Source: Sideroxyarcus sp045866275 (GTDB taxonomy: Bacteria > Pseudomonadota > Gammaproteobacteria > Burkholderiales > Gallionellaceae). Taken from it: DNA of 64,000 nt. Position 1 is the first letter of the stretch. Each line of letters opens with the position of its first letter. Where the stretch lies: assembly GCA_045866275.1 (NCBI GenBank), contig BAAFRX010000009.1, positions 1 through 64,000 of the forward strand, read 5' to 3'. The notes under the pieces are model-generated. The model was given only the letters and a program-made list of their open reading frames with translations, did not search any database and had not been told where the DNA came from. Below, in pieces: positions 7,988 to 15,117 of this stretch. Made by a program: the position numbers and the translations under genes.

Positions 7988-9130
7988 TTACGTGCGGTTG
8001 CTTCCCGCCACGATCCGGTATTCGAACAAACGGCATTCGATGGCGCCGTTGTAAAGCGGAATGCGCCTGGACGGCGTCAGGCGCATCAGTTTGACGATGC
8101 GCAGGTCGGCGGTGAACAGCCAGGCGCTCCAGCCGCCGAAGCGTTGTTTCAGCGCGTCGCCCAGTTGCGGGTACAGCTCGGCCAGTTCGTCCTCGTCGCC
8201 CATGCGCTCGCCGTAGGGCAGGTTCGCGACCAGGATGCCTTCTTTCTCGGGCGGTGACGCCTCCAGCGCGTTGCACTGTTTCAGATCGACCGTTTCGCGG
8301 ATACCCGCCTCTTCCAGATTCTGGTGCGCCGCCTTGAGCGCGTCGCCATACAGATCGCTGCCATAGATCGGCAGTTCGCTCACCGGCTGTTGCGCGGCGA
8401 GCGCGGCTGCGCGCAGCGCATTCCAGGTTTTGGCGTCGAAGTTCTTCAGGTGCTCGAACGCGAAATGGCGGCCGATCCCGGGCATGATGTTGAGCGACAT
8501 CTGGGCAGCCTCGATGAGAAAAGTGCCACTGCCGCACATCGGGTCGAGCAGCGGGGTGCCGGGCTGCCAGCCGGTCATCTTCAAGATGCCTGCGGCCAGA
8601 TTCTCGCGCAGCGGCGCGATGTTGGTATGCGTGCGCACGCCGCGCTTGTACAGCGCATCGCCGGAGGTATCCAGATACAGGGTGAACTGCTCGCCCTGAA
8701 AGAAGGCGTGGATGCGCATGTCGGGATCGAGCTTGGCCACGCTGGGACGCGCGTTCTTTTCCTTGCGGAATTTATCGCACACCGCGTCCTTGATCTTGAG
8801 CGTGATGAATTCCAGGCTCTTCAGCGGGCACTTGATCGCGGTGACCTTGACCAGAATGGTGTTGCCCACGTCGAACCAGCGCGGCCACGGCAGGTCGTAC
8901 ACGGCCTGGTACACGTCCTGCTCGTTGCGGTACGGCATGGCATCCTTCACGCGCCACAGGATGCGCGAGGCCAGGCGGCTTTGCAGGTTGGCGCGATAGC
9001 ACAGCAGCCAGTCGCCGGCAAAGCCGACACCGCCGGCACTGGGGCGGACGTTGTCCGCACCAAATCCGCCCAACTCATCGGCCAGGAGCTTTTCCAGTCC
9101 GCGCGGACAGGTCGCAAAAAAATCAGGCAT
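7988..9130 (-). CDS. THUMP-domain class I SAM-dependent RNA methyltransferase (RlmL-type)
   Basis: A 380-residue protein. The N-terminal ferredoxin-like/THUMP region starts MPDFFATCPRGLEKLLADEL. A UPF0020 methyltransferase domain follows with LLDPMCGSGTFLIEAA (SAM motif) and VANLPYGERMG (NPPY-type catalytic motif). This corresponds to the 23S rRNA G2445 N2-methyltransferase half of E. coli RlmL, without the RlmK half. It is alone on the minus strand and converges with the arsS operon. The 129 bp between them contains no recognisable gene. The exact target base is inferred from family only. Confidence 0.85.
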   Translation of the reverse strand: MPDFFATCPRGLEKLLADELGGFGADNVRPSAGGVGFAGDWLLCYRANLQSRLASRILWRVKDAMPYRNEQDVYQAVYDLPWPRWFDVGNTILVKVTAIKCPLKSLEFITLKIKDAVCDKFRKEKNARPSVAKLDPDMRIHAFFQGEQFTLYLDTSGDALYKRGVRTHTNIAPLRENLAAGILKMTGWQPGTPLLDPMCGSGTFLIEAAQMSLNIMPGIGRHFAFEHLKNFDAKTWNALRAAALAAQQPVSELPIYGSDLYGDALKAAHQNLEEAGIRETVDLKQCNALEASPPEKEGILVANLPYGERMGDEDELAELYPQLGDALKQRFGGWSAWLFTADLRIVKLMRLTPSRRIPLYNGAIECRLFEYRIVAGSNRT

Positions 9131-9152
9131 TCAATTTTCCAAAAAACAACTC

Positions 9153-9225
9153 GGCCACTGATGCACACGGATGAAACACGGATAACGCCGCCTTCATCCG
9201 CGTGGATCCCTGTGCCTCAGTGGCT
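9153..9225. repeat. Imperfect inverted repeat element (ggccactga...tcagtggc type)
   Basis: Two arms (9153-9182 and 9195-9225) pair imperfectly: GCCACTGA with TCAGTGGC at the outside, CACACGGAT with ATCC(GCGTGG)-type bases inside. The element lies between the RNA methyltransferase and hemJ genes and overlaps the hemJ stop codon. Similar dispersed dyads are common in environmental proteobacteria. It may serve as a transcription terminator. Confidence 0.55.
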
Positions 9226-9634
9226 AAAAGGGTTTTACCACCACCAGTATCACCACTGCCAGCAGCACCAGCACCGGCACTTCGTTGAAAAAGCGGAACC
9301 ACACATGATTGCGGGTGTTGCGGTCGGCGGCGAATTCACGCACCAGATGGCCGCAATAGAAGTGATACCCGACCAAGCCCGCGACGAGCGTGGTCTTGGC
9401 ATGCAACCAGCCGCCGCTGAAACCGTAGCCGAACCACAGCCACAGACCGGTAATCACCGCCAGCGCGCCGATGGGCGTGACAAAACGGTACAGCTTGCGC
9501 TCCATCAGTTTCAGGCGCTCGCGCACGGCCGGCTCTTCGGCCATCGCATGGTTGACGAAGATGCGCGGCAGATAGAACAGCCCGGCGAACCAGCTTACGA
9601 CGAACACGATATGAAAGGCTTTCAACCACAACAT
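9224..9634 (-). CDS. hemJ: HemJ/CopD-family membrane protein, protoporphyrinogen oxidase
   Basis: A 136-residue protein with four predicted membrane helices. Features match HemJ (TIGR00701): LKAFHIVFVVSWFAGLFYLP with the conserved His, RLKLMERKLYRFVTPIGAL, then WLHAKTTLVAGLVGYHFYCG and RFFNEVPVLVLLAVVILVVV. HemJ converts protoporphyrinogen IX to protoporphyrin IX in bacteria lacking HemG and HemY and probably carries haem b. It is not in a visible haem operon here. The alternative is a CopD-like copper protein of the same superfamily, which is less likely at this length. Confidence 0.85.
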   Translation of the reverse strand: MLWLKAFHIVFVVSWFAGLFYLPRIFVNHAMAEEPAVRERLKLMERKLYRFVTPIGALAVITGLWLWFGYGFSGGWLHAKTTLVAGLVGYHFYCGHLVREFAADRNTRNHVWFRFFNEVPVLVLLAVVILVVVKPF

Positions 9635-9680
9635 GATTCAACTCCTTAAAAAAACCTGGATGCTGCCCGCGCCTTCCAGT

Positions 9681-10466
9681 TTAGCGGGACAGGCGACGAC
9701 GAAACAGCACCAGAGAAAGATAAAAACCGCATGCGGTATAACCGAGCAACACCGCGATATGGAGCAGGGCCTGCGGCGGCACGCTGCCGCTCATCAGGGG
9801 GCGCGCCAGTTCCACCGCATGCGTCAGCGGCAATTCGCCCGCCAGCATTTGCAGGCCCGGCGGCAATTGTGTCACCGGAAAAAAAACGCCGCATAGTAGC
9901 ATCATCGGCGTGATCACCAGGGTGAAGTAGTACATGAAAAAATCATACGCCGGCGCCAGTGCGGTGACGATCAGACCGATGGCGGCAAAGGTCAGCCCGA
10001 TCAGCAAAGACAGCGGGATCATCCACAGCGACAGGGGCGCATGCGACAGGCCGAGCAGCCAGATCACCAGCAGCACCGCCGCGCCGGACATCAGCGCCTT
10101 GCTCGCCGCCCACAGCATCTCGGCCAACACGACATCGTCAAGCGAGACTGGCGTGTTGAGAATCGCTTCCCACGTGCGCTGTTCGTGCATGCGCGAAAAC
10201 CCCGAATACAGGGCTTCAAAACTGGCGCTGTTCATCGCCGAATAGCACAGGGTCCCCGCTGCCAGAAAGTTGATGTAAGGCATGCCGCCCATCTCGGGCA
10301 GCAGGCTGCCGAGCCCGTAACCCAGGCCGAGCATGTAGATCACCGGGTCGGCCAGATGGCCGAGGATGGAGGGCGCGGCAACCTTGCGCCAGACCAGCCA
10401 GTGGCGGCGCCAGATGGGCAGGAAGCGCAGGCTCAGGTGGGGCAGGCTGTAAAAATGGCCATTCAT
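9681..10466 (-). CDS. ABC-2 type transporter permease (NodJ-like)
   Basis: A 261-residue membrane protein with about six hydrophobic segments and an ABC-2 permease layout. The N-terminus has WRRHWLVWRKVAAPSILGH and a conserved GSLLPEMGGMPYINFLAAG stretch typical of NodJ-like exporters. The C-terminal FPVTQLPPGLQMLAGELPLT is the signature-like ABC-2 loop. It overlaps the thioesterase gene by 4 nt, and the ATPase lies just beyond, so the three form one transcription unit. The substrate cannot be deduced; NodIJ homologues outside rhizobia export lipid-like or hydrophobic compounds. Confidence 0.85.
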   Translation of the reverse strand: MNGHFYSLPHLSLRFLPIWRRHWLVWRKVAAPSILGHLADPVIYMLGLGYGLGSLLPEMGGMPYINFLAAGTLCYSAMNSASFEALYSGFSRMHEQRTWEAILNTPVSLDDVVLAEMLWAASKALMSGAAVLLVIWLLGLSHAPLSLWMIPLSLLIGLTFAAIGLIVTALAPAYDFFMYYFTLVITPMMLLCGVFFPVTQLPPGLQMLAGELPLTHAVELARPLMSGSVPPQALLHIAVLLGYTACGFYLSLVLFRRRLSR

Positions 10467-10930
10467 GCTTTTCGATCCGCCTCCACTGCCGCCAGCGCGC
10501 GCTCGGGCGCCACCACTCCCACGCCGCGCTCGTACACGCAGCCTTTGGATGTGCCCTCCGCCATGACGCGATCGCCTACGAGGAAGCGGTGGGCCATGTA
10601 GAAATATTTCTCGTCCCAGTGCAGCACTTCGAGGCTCACCTGATAAGGCTGGAACAGGTTGAGCGGTTTTTTGTAGGTCATGGTGTGTTCGGCGATGACC
10701 GGGATCCAGTTGCGCCTGAACATCGCTTTCAGCAGGCCGGTGCGCGCAAACACATCCACCCGGTTGAGGTCGCAGATGGTCAGATAGCGGCCATTGTTCA
10801 TGTGGAAATTGATGTCGATGTCATTGGGCAACACGCGCAGGTTCAGCGTGCTGGCGAGACCATCCCGTTCCATGCGCGGCAGGAAGAAGGCGCGGCCAAT
10901 GACCCACAGCATGCGGAAAATCAGGTTCAT
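10463..10930 (-). CDS. Hotdog-fold thioesterase (FadM/4HBT-like)
   Basis: A 155-residue 4HBT-type hotdog protein. DIDINFHMNNGRYLTICDLNR carries the conserved D...HMNNxRY element of FadM-type acyl-CoA thioesterases. The N-terminal WVIGRAFFLPRM is hydrophobic and may associate with membrane. It sits between an ABC ATPase and its permease, overlapping both by 4 nt. That suggests its product acts with the exporter, for example releasing an acyl substrate; this is inference. Confidence 0.8.
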   Translation of the reverse strand: MNLIFRMLWVIGRAFFLPRMERDGLASTLNLRVLPNDIDINFHMNNGRYLTICDLNRVDVFARTGLLKAMFRRNWIPVIAEHTMTYKKPLNLFQPYQVSLEVLHWDEKYFYMAHRFLVGDRVMAEGTSKGCVYERGVGVVAPERALAAVEADRKA

Positions 10931-11841
10931 TCCCGCATCTCCCGTCCGGTAAGTTTCAGAAACACATCTTCCAGATTTGCCGGGCGATGCACAAAGCGCA
11001 GTTCTTTCTGCATTTGCAGATGTTCCAGCAGCGGTTGCGCGTCGCGCACATAGCAGAACACCGATTCGCCGCTCACCTCAAAACGCTGCGAGAACGCGAT
11101 CGCGGCCTGCGCCGCCCAGGCCGCTGCCGGTTCGCCGAACACCTCCACCACCTGCGGCTCGATGTGCATCTCGATCAATTCGCGCGGACTGCCCTGCGCG
11201 ATCAGGCACCCTTTGTCGAGCACCGCGAGGTGATGGCACAGGCGCTCGGCCTCGTCCATGAAATGGGTGGTGAGCAGCAGCGTTTTGCCCTGTCGCGTCA
11301 ATTCGCGCAGGCGCTGCCAGATCAGGTGGCGTGCCTGCGGGTCGAGCCCGGTGGTCGGCTCGTCGAGGAAAATGACATCGGGGTCGTTCACCAGCGCGCG
11401 CGCCAGCGTGAGGCGCCGCTTCATGCCGCCGGACAATGTCGGCACCTTGGCATCGCGCTTGTGGGTGAGGCTGGCGAATTCCAGCAGCGCGGGAATGCGC
11501 GCTTCAATTTCCGCATCCTTCAAGCCAAAGTATCGCCCGTACACCAGCAGGTTCTCGGCCACGCTGAAGTCGGGGTCGAGGTTGTCCATCTGCGGGACCA
11601 CGCCGACGCGGATGCGCGCCTCGCGCGCCGCCTGCGGCACCGGCAGGCCGAGCAGGGTGGCACTTCCGGCATCCGGCTCGATCAGGCCGAGCAGCATGCG
11701 CAAGGTGGTGGTCTTGCCCGCCCCGTTCGGGCCCAACAGGCCGAAGCACTCGCCGCTCTGGATGGCGAGGTCGAGTCCGTCCACCACGCGATGGCCGGCG
11801 TAGGACTTTTGTAACCCGGAAGCTTTGATGACTGCATTCAT
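10927..11841 (-). CDS. ABC transporter ATP-binding protein (NodI-like)
   Basis: A 304-residue ATPase. Walker A is LLGPNGAGKTTT, the Q-loop region is VVPQMDNLD, the signature is LSGGMKRRLTLARAL and Walker B is DVIFLDEPTTGLDP, with the H-loop TTHFMDEAERLCHHL. The DPDFSVAENLLVYGRYFGL segment is typical of the NodI/DrrA branch of exporters. It pairs with the ABC-2 permease encoded two genes on. The start at 11841 is followed upstream by a dyad repeat and a separate hydrolase gene, so the promoter is likely in that 95-bp gap. Confidence 0.9.
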   Translation of the reverse strand: MNAVIKASGLQKSYAGHRVVDGLDLAIQSGECFGLLGPNGAGKTTTLRMLLGLIEPDAGSATLLGLPVPQAAREARIRVGVVPQMDNLDPDFSVAENLLVYGRYFGLKDAEIEARIPALLEFASLTHKRDAKVPTLSGGMKRRLTLARALVNDPDVIFLDEPTTGLDPQARHLIWQRLRELTRQGKTLLLTTHFMDEAERLCHHLAVLDKGCLIAQGSPRELIEMHIEPQVVEVFGEPAAAWAAQAAIAFSQRFEVSGESVFCYVRDAQPLLEHLQMQKELRFVHRPANLEDVFLKLTGREMRE

Positions 11842-11854
11842 TCTTTAGAACCCT

Positions 11855-11922
11855 TTTGCCACAGCGTTCACAGAGAAGTCTGTGTTTGGTATTTCTCTGT
11901 GCGCTCTGTTTCCTTTGTGGCT
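11855..11922. repeat. Imperfect inverted repeat element (ccacag...cttgtgg type)
   Basis: The arm TTTGCCACAGCGTTCACAGA (from 11855) pairs with a downstream arm ending CCTTTGTGGC (to 11922); the inner parts TTCACAGAGAA and TTCTCTGTGCG also pair. The hairpin fills most of the 95-bp gap between the NodI-like ATPase and the alpha/beta hydrolase genes. It is of a dispersed palindromic type rather than a gene. Confidence 0.5.
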
Positions 11923-11936
11923 GATTTGCTTTTGAC

Positions 11937-12557
11937 TCACAACTCGACTCCGCTGAAATGCCGCTTCACGATGTCGCGCAACTGCGTCAGCCGTCCGTGG
12001 AAGAAATGCCCGGCGTCGGGCAACACCACAATCGGCAGGTGTTGCGGCCGCGCCCAGGCCAGCGCATCGGCCAGCGGCACCACCTCGTCGTGTTCGCCGT
12101 GGATGACCAGGGTGTCCGGCGCCACGGCGGGCATGGCGAAACGTCCCACGGCAGGCGCGGCCAGCACCAGATGTTGCGGCTTCAGTTTTTGCGCGGCGCG
12201 CGCGGCCACGTAGCCGCCGAAGGAAAATCCGGACAGCAGCAGCGGCAGGGCTTCCCCGAACTGTTCCTGGGCATAACGCGCGACGGCGGCCAGGTCTTCC
12301 GTTTCTCCCTCGCCGCCGTCAAATTCTCCCTCGCTCGCACCCACGCCGCGAAAGTTGAACCGCAGTGCCACGCAGCCCAGTTCGGAGAACGTCTTGCCCA
12401 GCGTAACCGCAACCTTGTTGTCCATGGTGCCCACCAGGGTCGGCAGCGGATGCGCCACCACCGCGACAGCGCGCGGCGCACCGCCGGGGATGTGTGCCAC
12501 CCCTTCGAGATGCCCCACCGGACCGGACAGCGAGAATTTTTGCAGTGCGATCGCCAT
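11937..12557 (-). CDS. Alpha/beta hydrolase (COG2945-like)
   Basis: A 206-residue hydrolase. The nucleophile elbow is GFSFGGYVA, the oxyanion region is VVAHPLPTLVGTMDNKV, and HGEHDEVVPLADAL and DAGHFFHGRL supply the acid and His. It is of the short COG2945 type. RFNFRGVGASEGEFDGGEGE is a family hallmark. Its start touches the stop of the ferredoxin gene upstream, so they are co-transcribed. The physiological substrate is unknown. Confidence 0.85.
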   Translation of the reverse strand: MAIALQKFSLSGPVGHLEGVAHIPGGAPRAVAVVAHPLPTLVGTMDNKVAVTLGKTFSELGCVALRFNFRGVGASEGEFDGGEGETEDLAAVARYAQEQFGEALPLLLSGFSFGGYVAARAAQKLKPQHLVLAAPAVGRFAMPAVAPDTLVIHGEHDEVVPLADALAWARPQHLPIVVLPDAGHFFHGRLTQLRDIVKRHFSGVEL

Positions 12558-12871
12558 CAGATTTTCAGGCGCTCGACAACTTTGCCGTTTTTCAGGTGCG
12601 ACTCAATGATCTCGTCCAGGTCTTTTTCGTCCACGTAGGTGTACCAGACCCCTTCGGGATAAACCACGATCACCGGGCCGTCATCGCAACGATCCATGCA
12701 CCCCGCCGAATTGATGCGGATGCGGTTCTCGCGGCCGGAGAGTCCCAGCGCCTTGACCCGGTCCTTCACATAATCGCGCGCCTTCTGCGCCCCGCGGTTG
12801 TTGCAGCAATCTTCCCCGGCTACGCGCTGGTTGGTGCAGAAAAACACGTGTTTGTCGTAATACGGTGTCAT
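12557..12871 (-). CDS. Thioredoxin-like [2Fe-2S] ferredoxin
   Basis: A 104-residue protein starting MTPYYDKHVFFCTNQR. Four cysteines suitable for a 2Fe-2S cluster lie in FFCTNQR, EDCCNNRGAQ and NSAGCMDRCDDGP, the arrangement of the (2Fe-2S) thioredoxin-like ferredoxins. The ATG at 12871 has a CAGGAG site upstream. A much longer open frame upstream is the shadow of the VanZ gene. It is a likely soluble electron carrier; its partner is not evident. Confidence 0.85.
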   Translation of the reverse strand: MTPYYDKHVFFCTNQRVAGEDCCNNRGAQKARDYVKDRVKALGLSGRENRIRINSAGCMDRCDDGPVIVVYPEGVWYTYVDEKDLDEIIESHLKNGKVVERLKI

Positions 12872-14058
12872 CGAAATCTCCTGTTGTGATCGAGAATACG
12901 TTGGTGCGCCAGCCCGAGATAAAGCCATAGCAGCAGGGGAAACAGCACCGATACGGTTTGCGCCATGCGGTTGAGATTGCGCAAATGGCCGTAGTGCCAA
13001 TGATAAAGCTGCATGGCGGCCGATGGTGCGTCGCTGTCCATCACCCCGAACACCAGCAGCATATAGCCTCCGGCCGTCAGGAACAGCAGCGGCAGCAACT
13101 GCGTGCCGCGCAGGCAGGCGCTCAGCCCCAGCAACACCAGCCCCAGCACCAGTCCCAGCATGGTTTCGCCATTGAGCCACAACATGAGCGCCCAGGATTT
13201 CAGCAACACGGCCGCCATGATGAATTTGCCCAGCGCCACCCCGCACAAAATGAGGAGCAGCGAGGATACAGCGGCACGCTGGTGGCGGAACAGCGTCAGC
13301 AGCAGCATTCCGGCCAGCCAGAGATTGAGCGCCACGGCGAGACCGCCCAGGGGGCTGAACGAAACTTCCGCCAGGGCGGGGAATGCCGGCGTTGCGGTAA
13401 TGAACACATTGCCCAGCATCGGCAGGGACGGATTGATCTGCGCGAACATCCACAACACGGTCAGCGCCAGGCCGAAGTCCACCCCCGCCCCGCGCTGCAA
13501 CAGATCGATGCGCCAGCGGGTGATCCGGGCAAACCAGGCTTGGGGCGCAATGATCACCGCCAGCAGTGCGCCGCAAAAAGCGCCCGCGCCGTTGGTCAGC
13601 ACATCGATCAGGGCGCTGGCGCGGGAGGGCAGGAAGTACTGCACATACTCCATCAGCCCCGACAGCAGCAGCCCCCCCAGGGTGGCGAATAACAGGCTGC
13701 GCCGGATGTTCTGGCGGGTCATGAGGGTGAGCGCCAACAACAGGCCCAGCGGCAAATAGGCCAGCCAGTTGGTCAGGGCATCGAACGCGGTATAGGCCTG
13801 CTGCAGAGGGGTTGCCAGCACGTGCCGGAAATCGCTTTCCGGCACGCGCCAGCCCACAAACGGCGACAGGCTCGCATACACGATCATCAGCACATAGCAG
13901 GCCAGCAGATATCGCCGCAACAAGGCGCGGCGCGTGGAAAACACCTCTTGGCTCAAATAGCGGGCGGTAGGCACAAAAAGAGTCTCATCCAGGTTGACGC
14001 CACGGTTGGGCTGGGAAAGAATGCGCCCCGCAGTTAAAAAAATATAACGATATTTCAC
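12868..14058 (-). CDS. VanZ-like family membrane protein
   Basis: Up to 396 residues, largely hydrophobic, with about ten membrane segments. The VanZ-type region includes VYASLSPFVGW, then NWLAYLPLGLLLALTL and FLPSRASALIDVLTNGAGAF. The open frame starts at a GTG (14058) only 20 bp from the divergent hemerythrin start, so the true start may lie about 25-30 codons further in. The stop overlaps the ferredoxin gene by 4 nt. Function of the family is unknown; it is related by name to VanZ of teicoplanin resistance. Confidence 0.75.
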   Translation of the reverse strand: MKYRYIFLTAGRILSQPNRGVNLDETLFVPTARYLSQEVFSTRRALLRRYLLACYVLMIVYASLSPFVGWRVPESDFRHVLATPLQQAYTAFDALTNWLAYLPLGLLLALTLMTRQNIRRSLLFATLGGLLLSGLMEYVQYFLPSRASALIDVLTNGAGAFCGALLAVIIAPQAWFARITRWRIDLLQRGAGVDFGLALTVLWMFAQINPSLPMLGNVFITATPAFPALAEVSFSPLGGLAVALNLWLAGMLLLTLFRHQRAAVSSLLLILCGVALGKFIMAAVLLKSWALMLWLNGETMLGLVLGLVLLGLSACLRGTQLLPLLFLTAGGYMLLVFGVMDSDAPSAAMQLYHWHYGHLRNLNRMAQTVSVLFPLLLWLYLGLAHQRILDHNRRFR

Positions 14059-14078
14059 GAAATATCCGGGAGGAGATT

Positions 14079-14543
14079 ATGGCATACCTGCACTGGTCCA
14101 ATGATTTGGACACAGGGATAGAGGTCATCGACACGCAGCATCATCGCATCGTCGAACTGATCAACGAACTGAATACCGCCAACGAGACAGGCGACCCCGC
14201 CGTCATCAAGCACGTGCTGACCGAGCTCGTCGATTACACCCTGTCGCATTTCAGCTTCGAAGAGGAATTGCAGCTCAAGGCGAACTACCCCTTCTACAAG
14301 GCGCACAAGCGCGTGCACGAGATTTTCACCAAACGCGTGGGTGAATTCCAGCAGCGCGCGGCGGCCGGCGAGAACGTGGTCCCCGAAGTGCTCAGCATGC
14401 TGAAAACATGGCTGGTCAACCACATCAAGGGGGACGATGCCGACTATGTGGACGATGTGGTCAAGTCGCTCGGCGTCGAACTGAAACAGGCCAAAACAAC
14501 AGGGGGATGGCTGGGCGGCATGCTGAAGAAATTCTTCGGCTGA
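14079..14543 (+). CDS. Bacteriohemerythrin (first of a tandem pair)
   Basis: A 154-residue four-helix protein with the full hemerythrin di-iron set: H in DTQHHRIVELINEL, HFSFEEEL (HxxxE), HKRVHE (HxxxH) and the HIKGDDADY ending (HxxxxD). It should bind O2 reversibly in the cytoplasm. A good Shine-Dalgarno GGGAGGAG precedes the ATG at 14079. The upstream 45 bp are AT-rich and could hold a promoter. It is followed after 49 bp by a second, divergent copy. Confidence 0.92.
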   Translation: MAYLHWSNDLDTGIEVIDTQHHRIVELINELNTANETGDPAVIKHVLTELVDYTLSHFSFEEELQLKANYPFYKAHKRVHEIFTKRVGEFQQRAAAGENVVPEVLSMLKTWLVNHIKGDDADYVDDVVKSLGVELKQAKTTGGWLGGMLKKFFG

Positions 14544-14592
14544 ACCGGATCGTTCTGCCGCCTTCACCCCGCAATTACTGCAAAGACAGGAC

Positions 14593-15060
14593 ATGCAAAA
14601 AATAATCTGGTCGGAAAAACTGGCGACCCACATCCCCTTGATCGACGAACAACATCGCCGGATCGTCGAGCTCATCAACGAATTGCAGGGCAACCTCGAG
14701 CGCGGCGAATTGACCCTGGCCAACCAGACGCTGGCTCTCTTGGTCGAGCACAAGGTTGCCCACTGCGCCTACGAGGAAAGGCTGTTGAAAGAATCAGGCT
14801 ACCCCTTCCTCAAGCCGCACAAGCATGCTCACGATGAATATATCGAGGAATGCCGCGCCTATCTGCGGCGCGCGCAGCAGGGCGAATATGTCGCGCAGAA
14901 GGCGCTGGCGCTCGTCAAACCCTGGATGGTAAGCCATATCCAGGGCGAAGACCTGGATTACGCGCACTTTGTAAAACAACACCACGACAAAGGCGCCGAG
15001 CCGACCGTGCCGTGGCACTTGCGTACCCTGAACCGGTTTTTCCCGAACCGGGAAAAGTGA
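14593..15060 (+). CDS. Bacteriohemerythrin (second of a tandem pair)
   Basis: A 155-residue hemerythrin. The di-iron ligands are present in DEQHRRIVELINELQ, HCAYEERL, HKHAHDEY and HIQGEDLDY. It aligns with the preceding gene along its length but is clearly diverged, so the duplication is not recent. O2 sensing, storage or delivery would suit a microaerophile; the specific role is inference. Confidence 0.92.
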   Translation: MQKIIWSEKLATHIPLIDEQHRRIVELINELQGNLERGELTLANQTLALLVEHKVAHCAYEERLLKESGYPFLKPHKHAHDEYIEECRAYLRRAQQGEYVAQKALALVKPWMVSHIQGEDLDYAHFVKQHHDKGAEPTVPWHLRTLNRFFPNREK

Positions 15061-15117
15061 GCGGTCCGCCGGTGATCCGGCGAACCCATCGCGCGCTGCC
15101 GATTGCCAGACAGGCTG

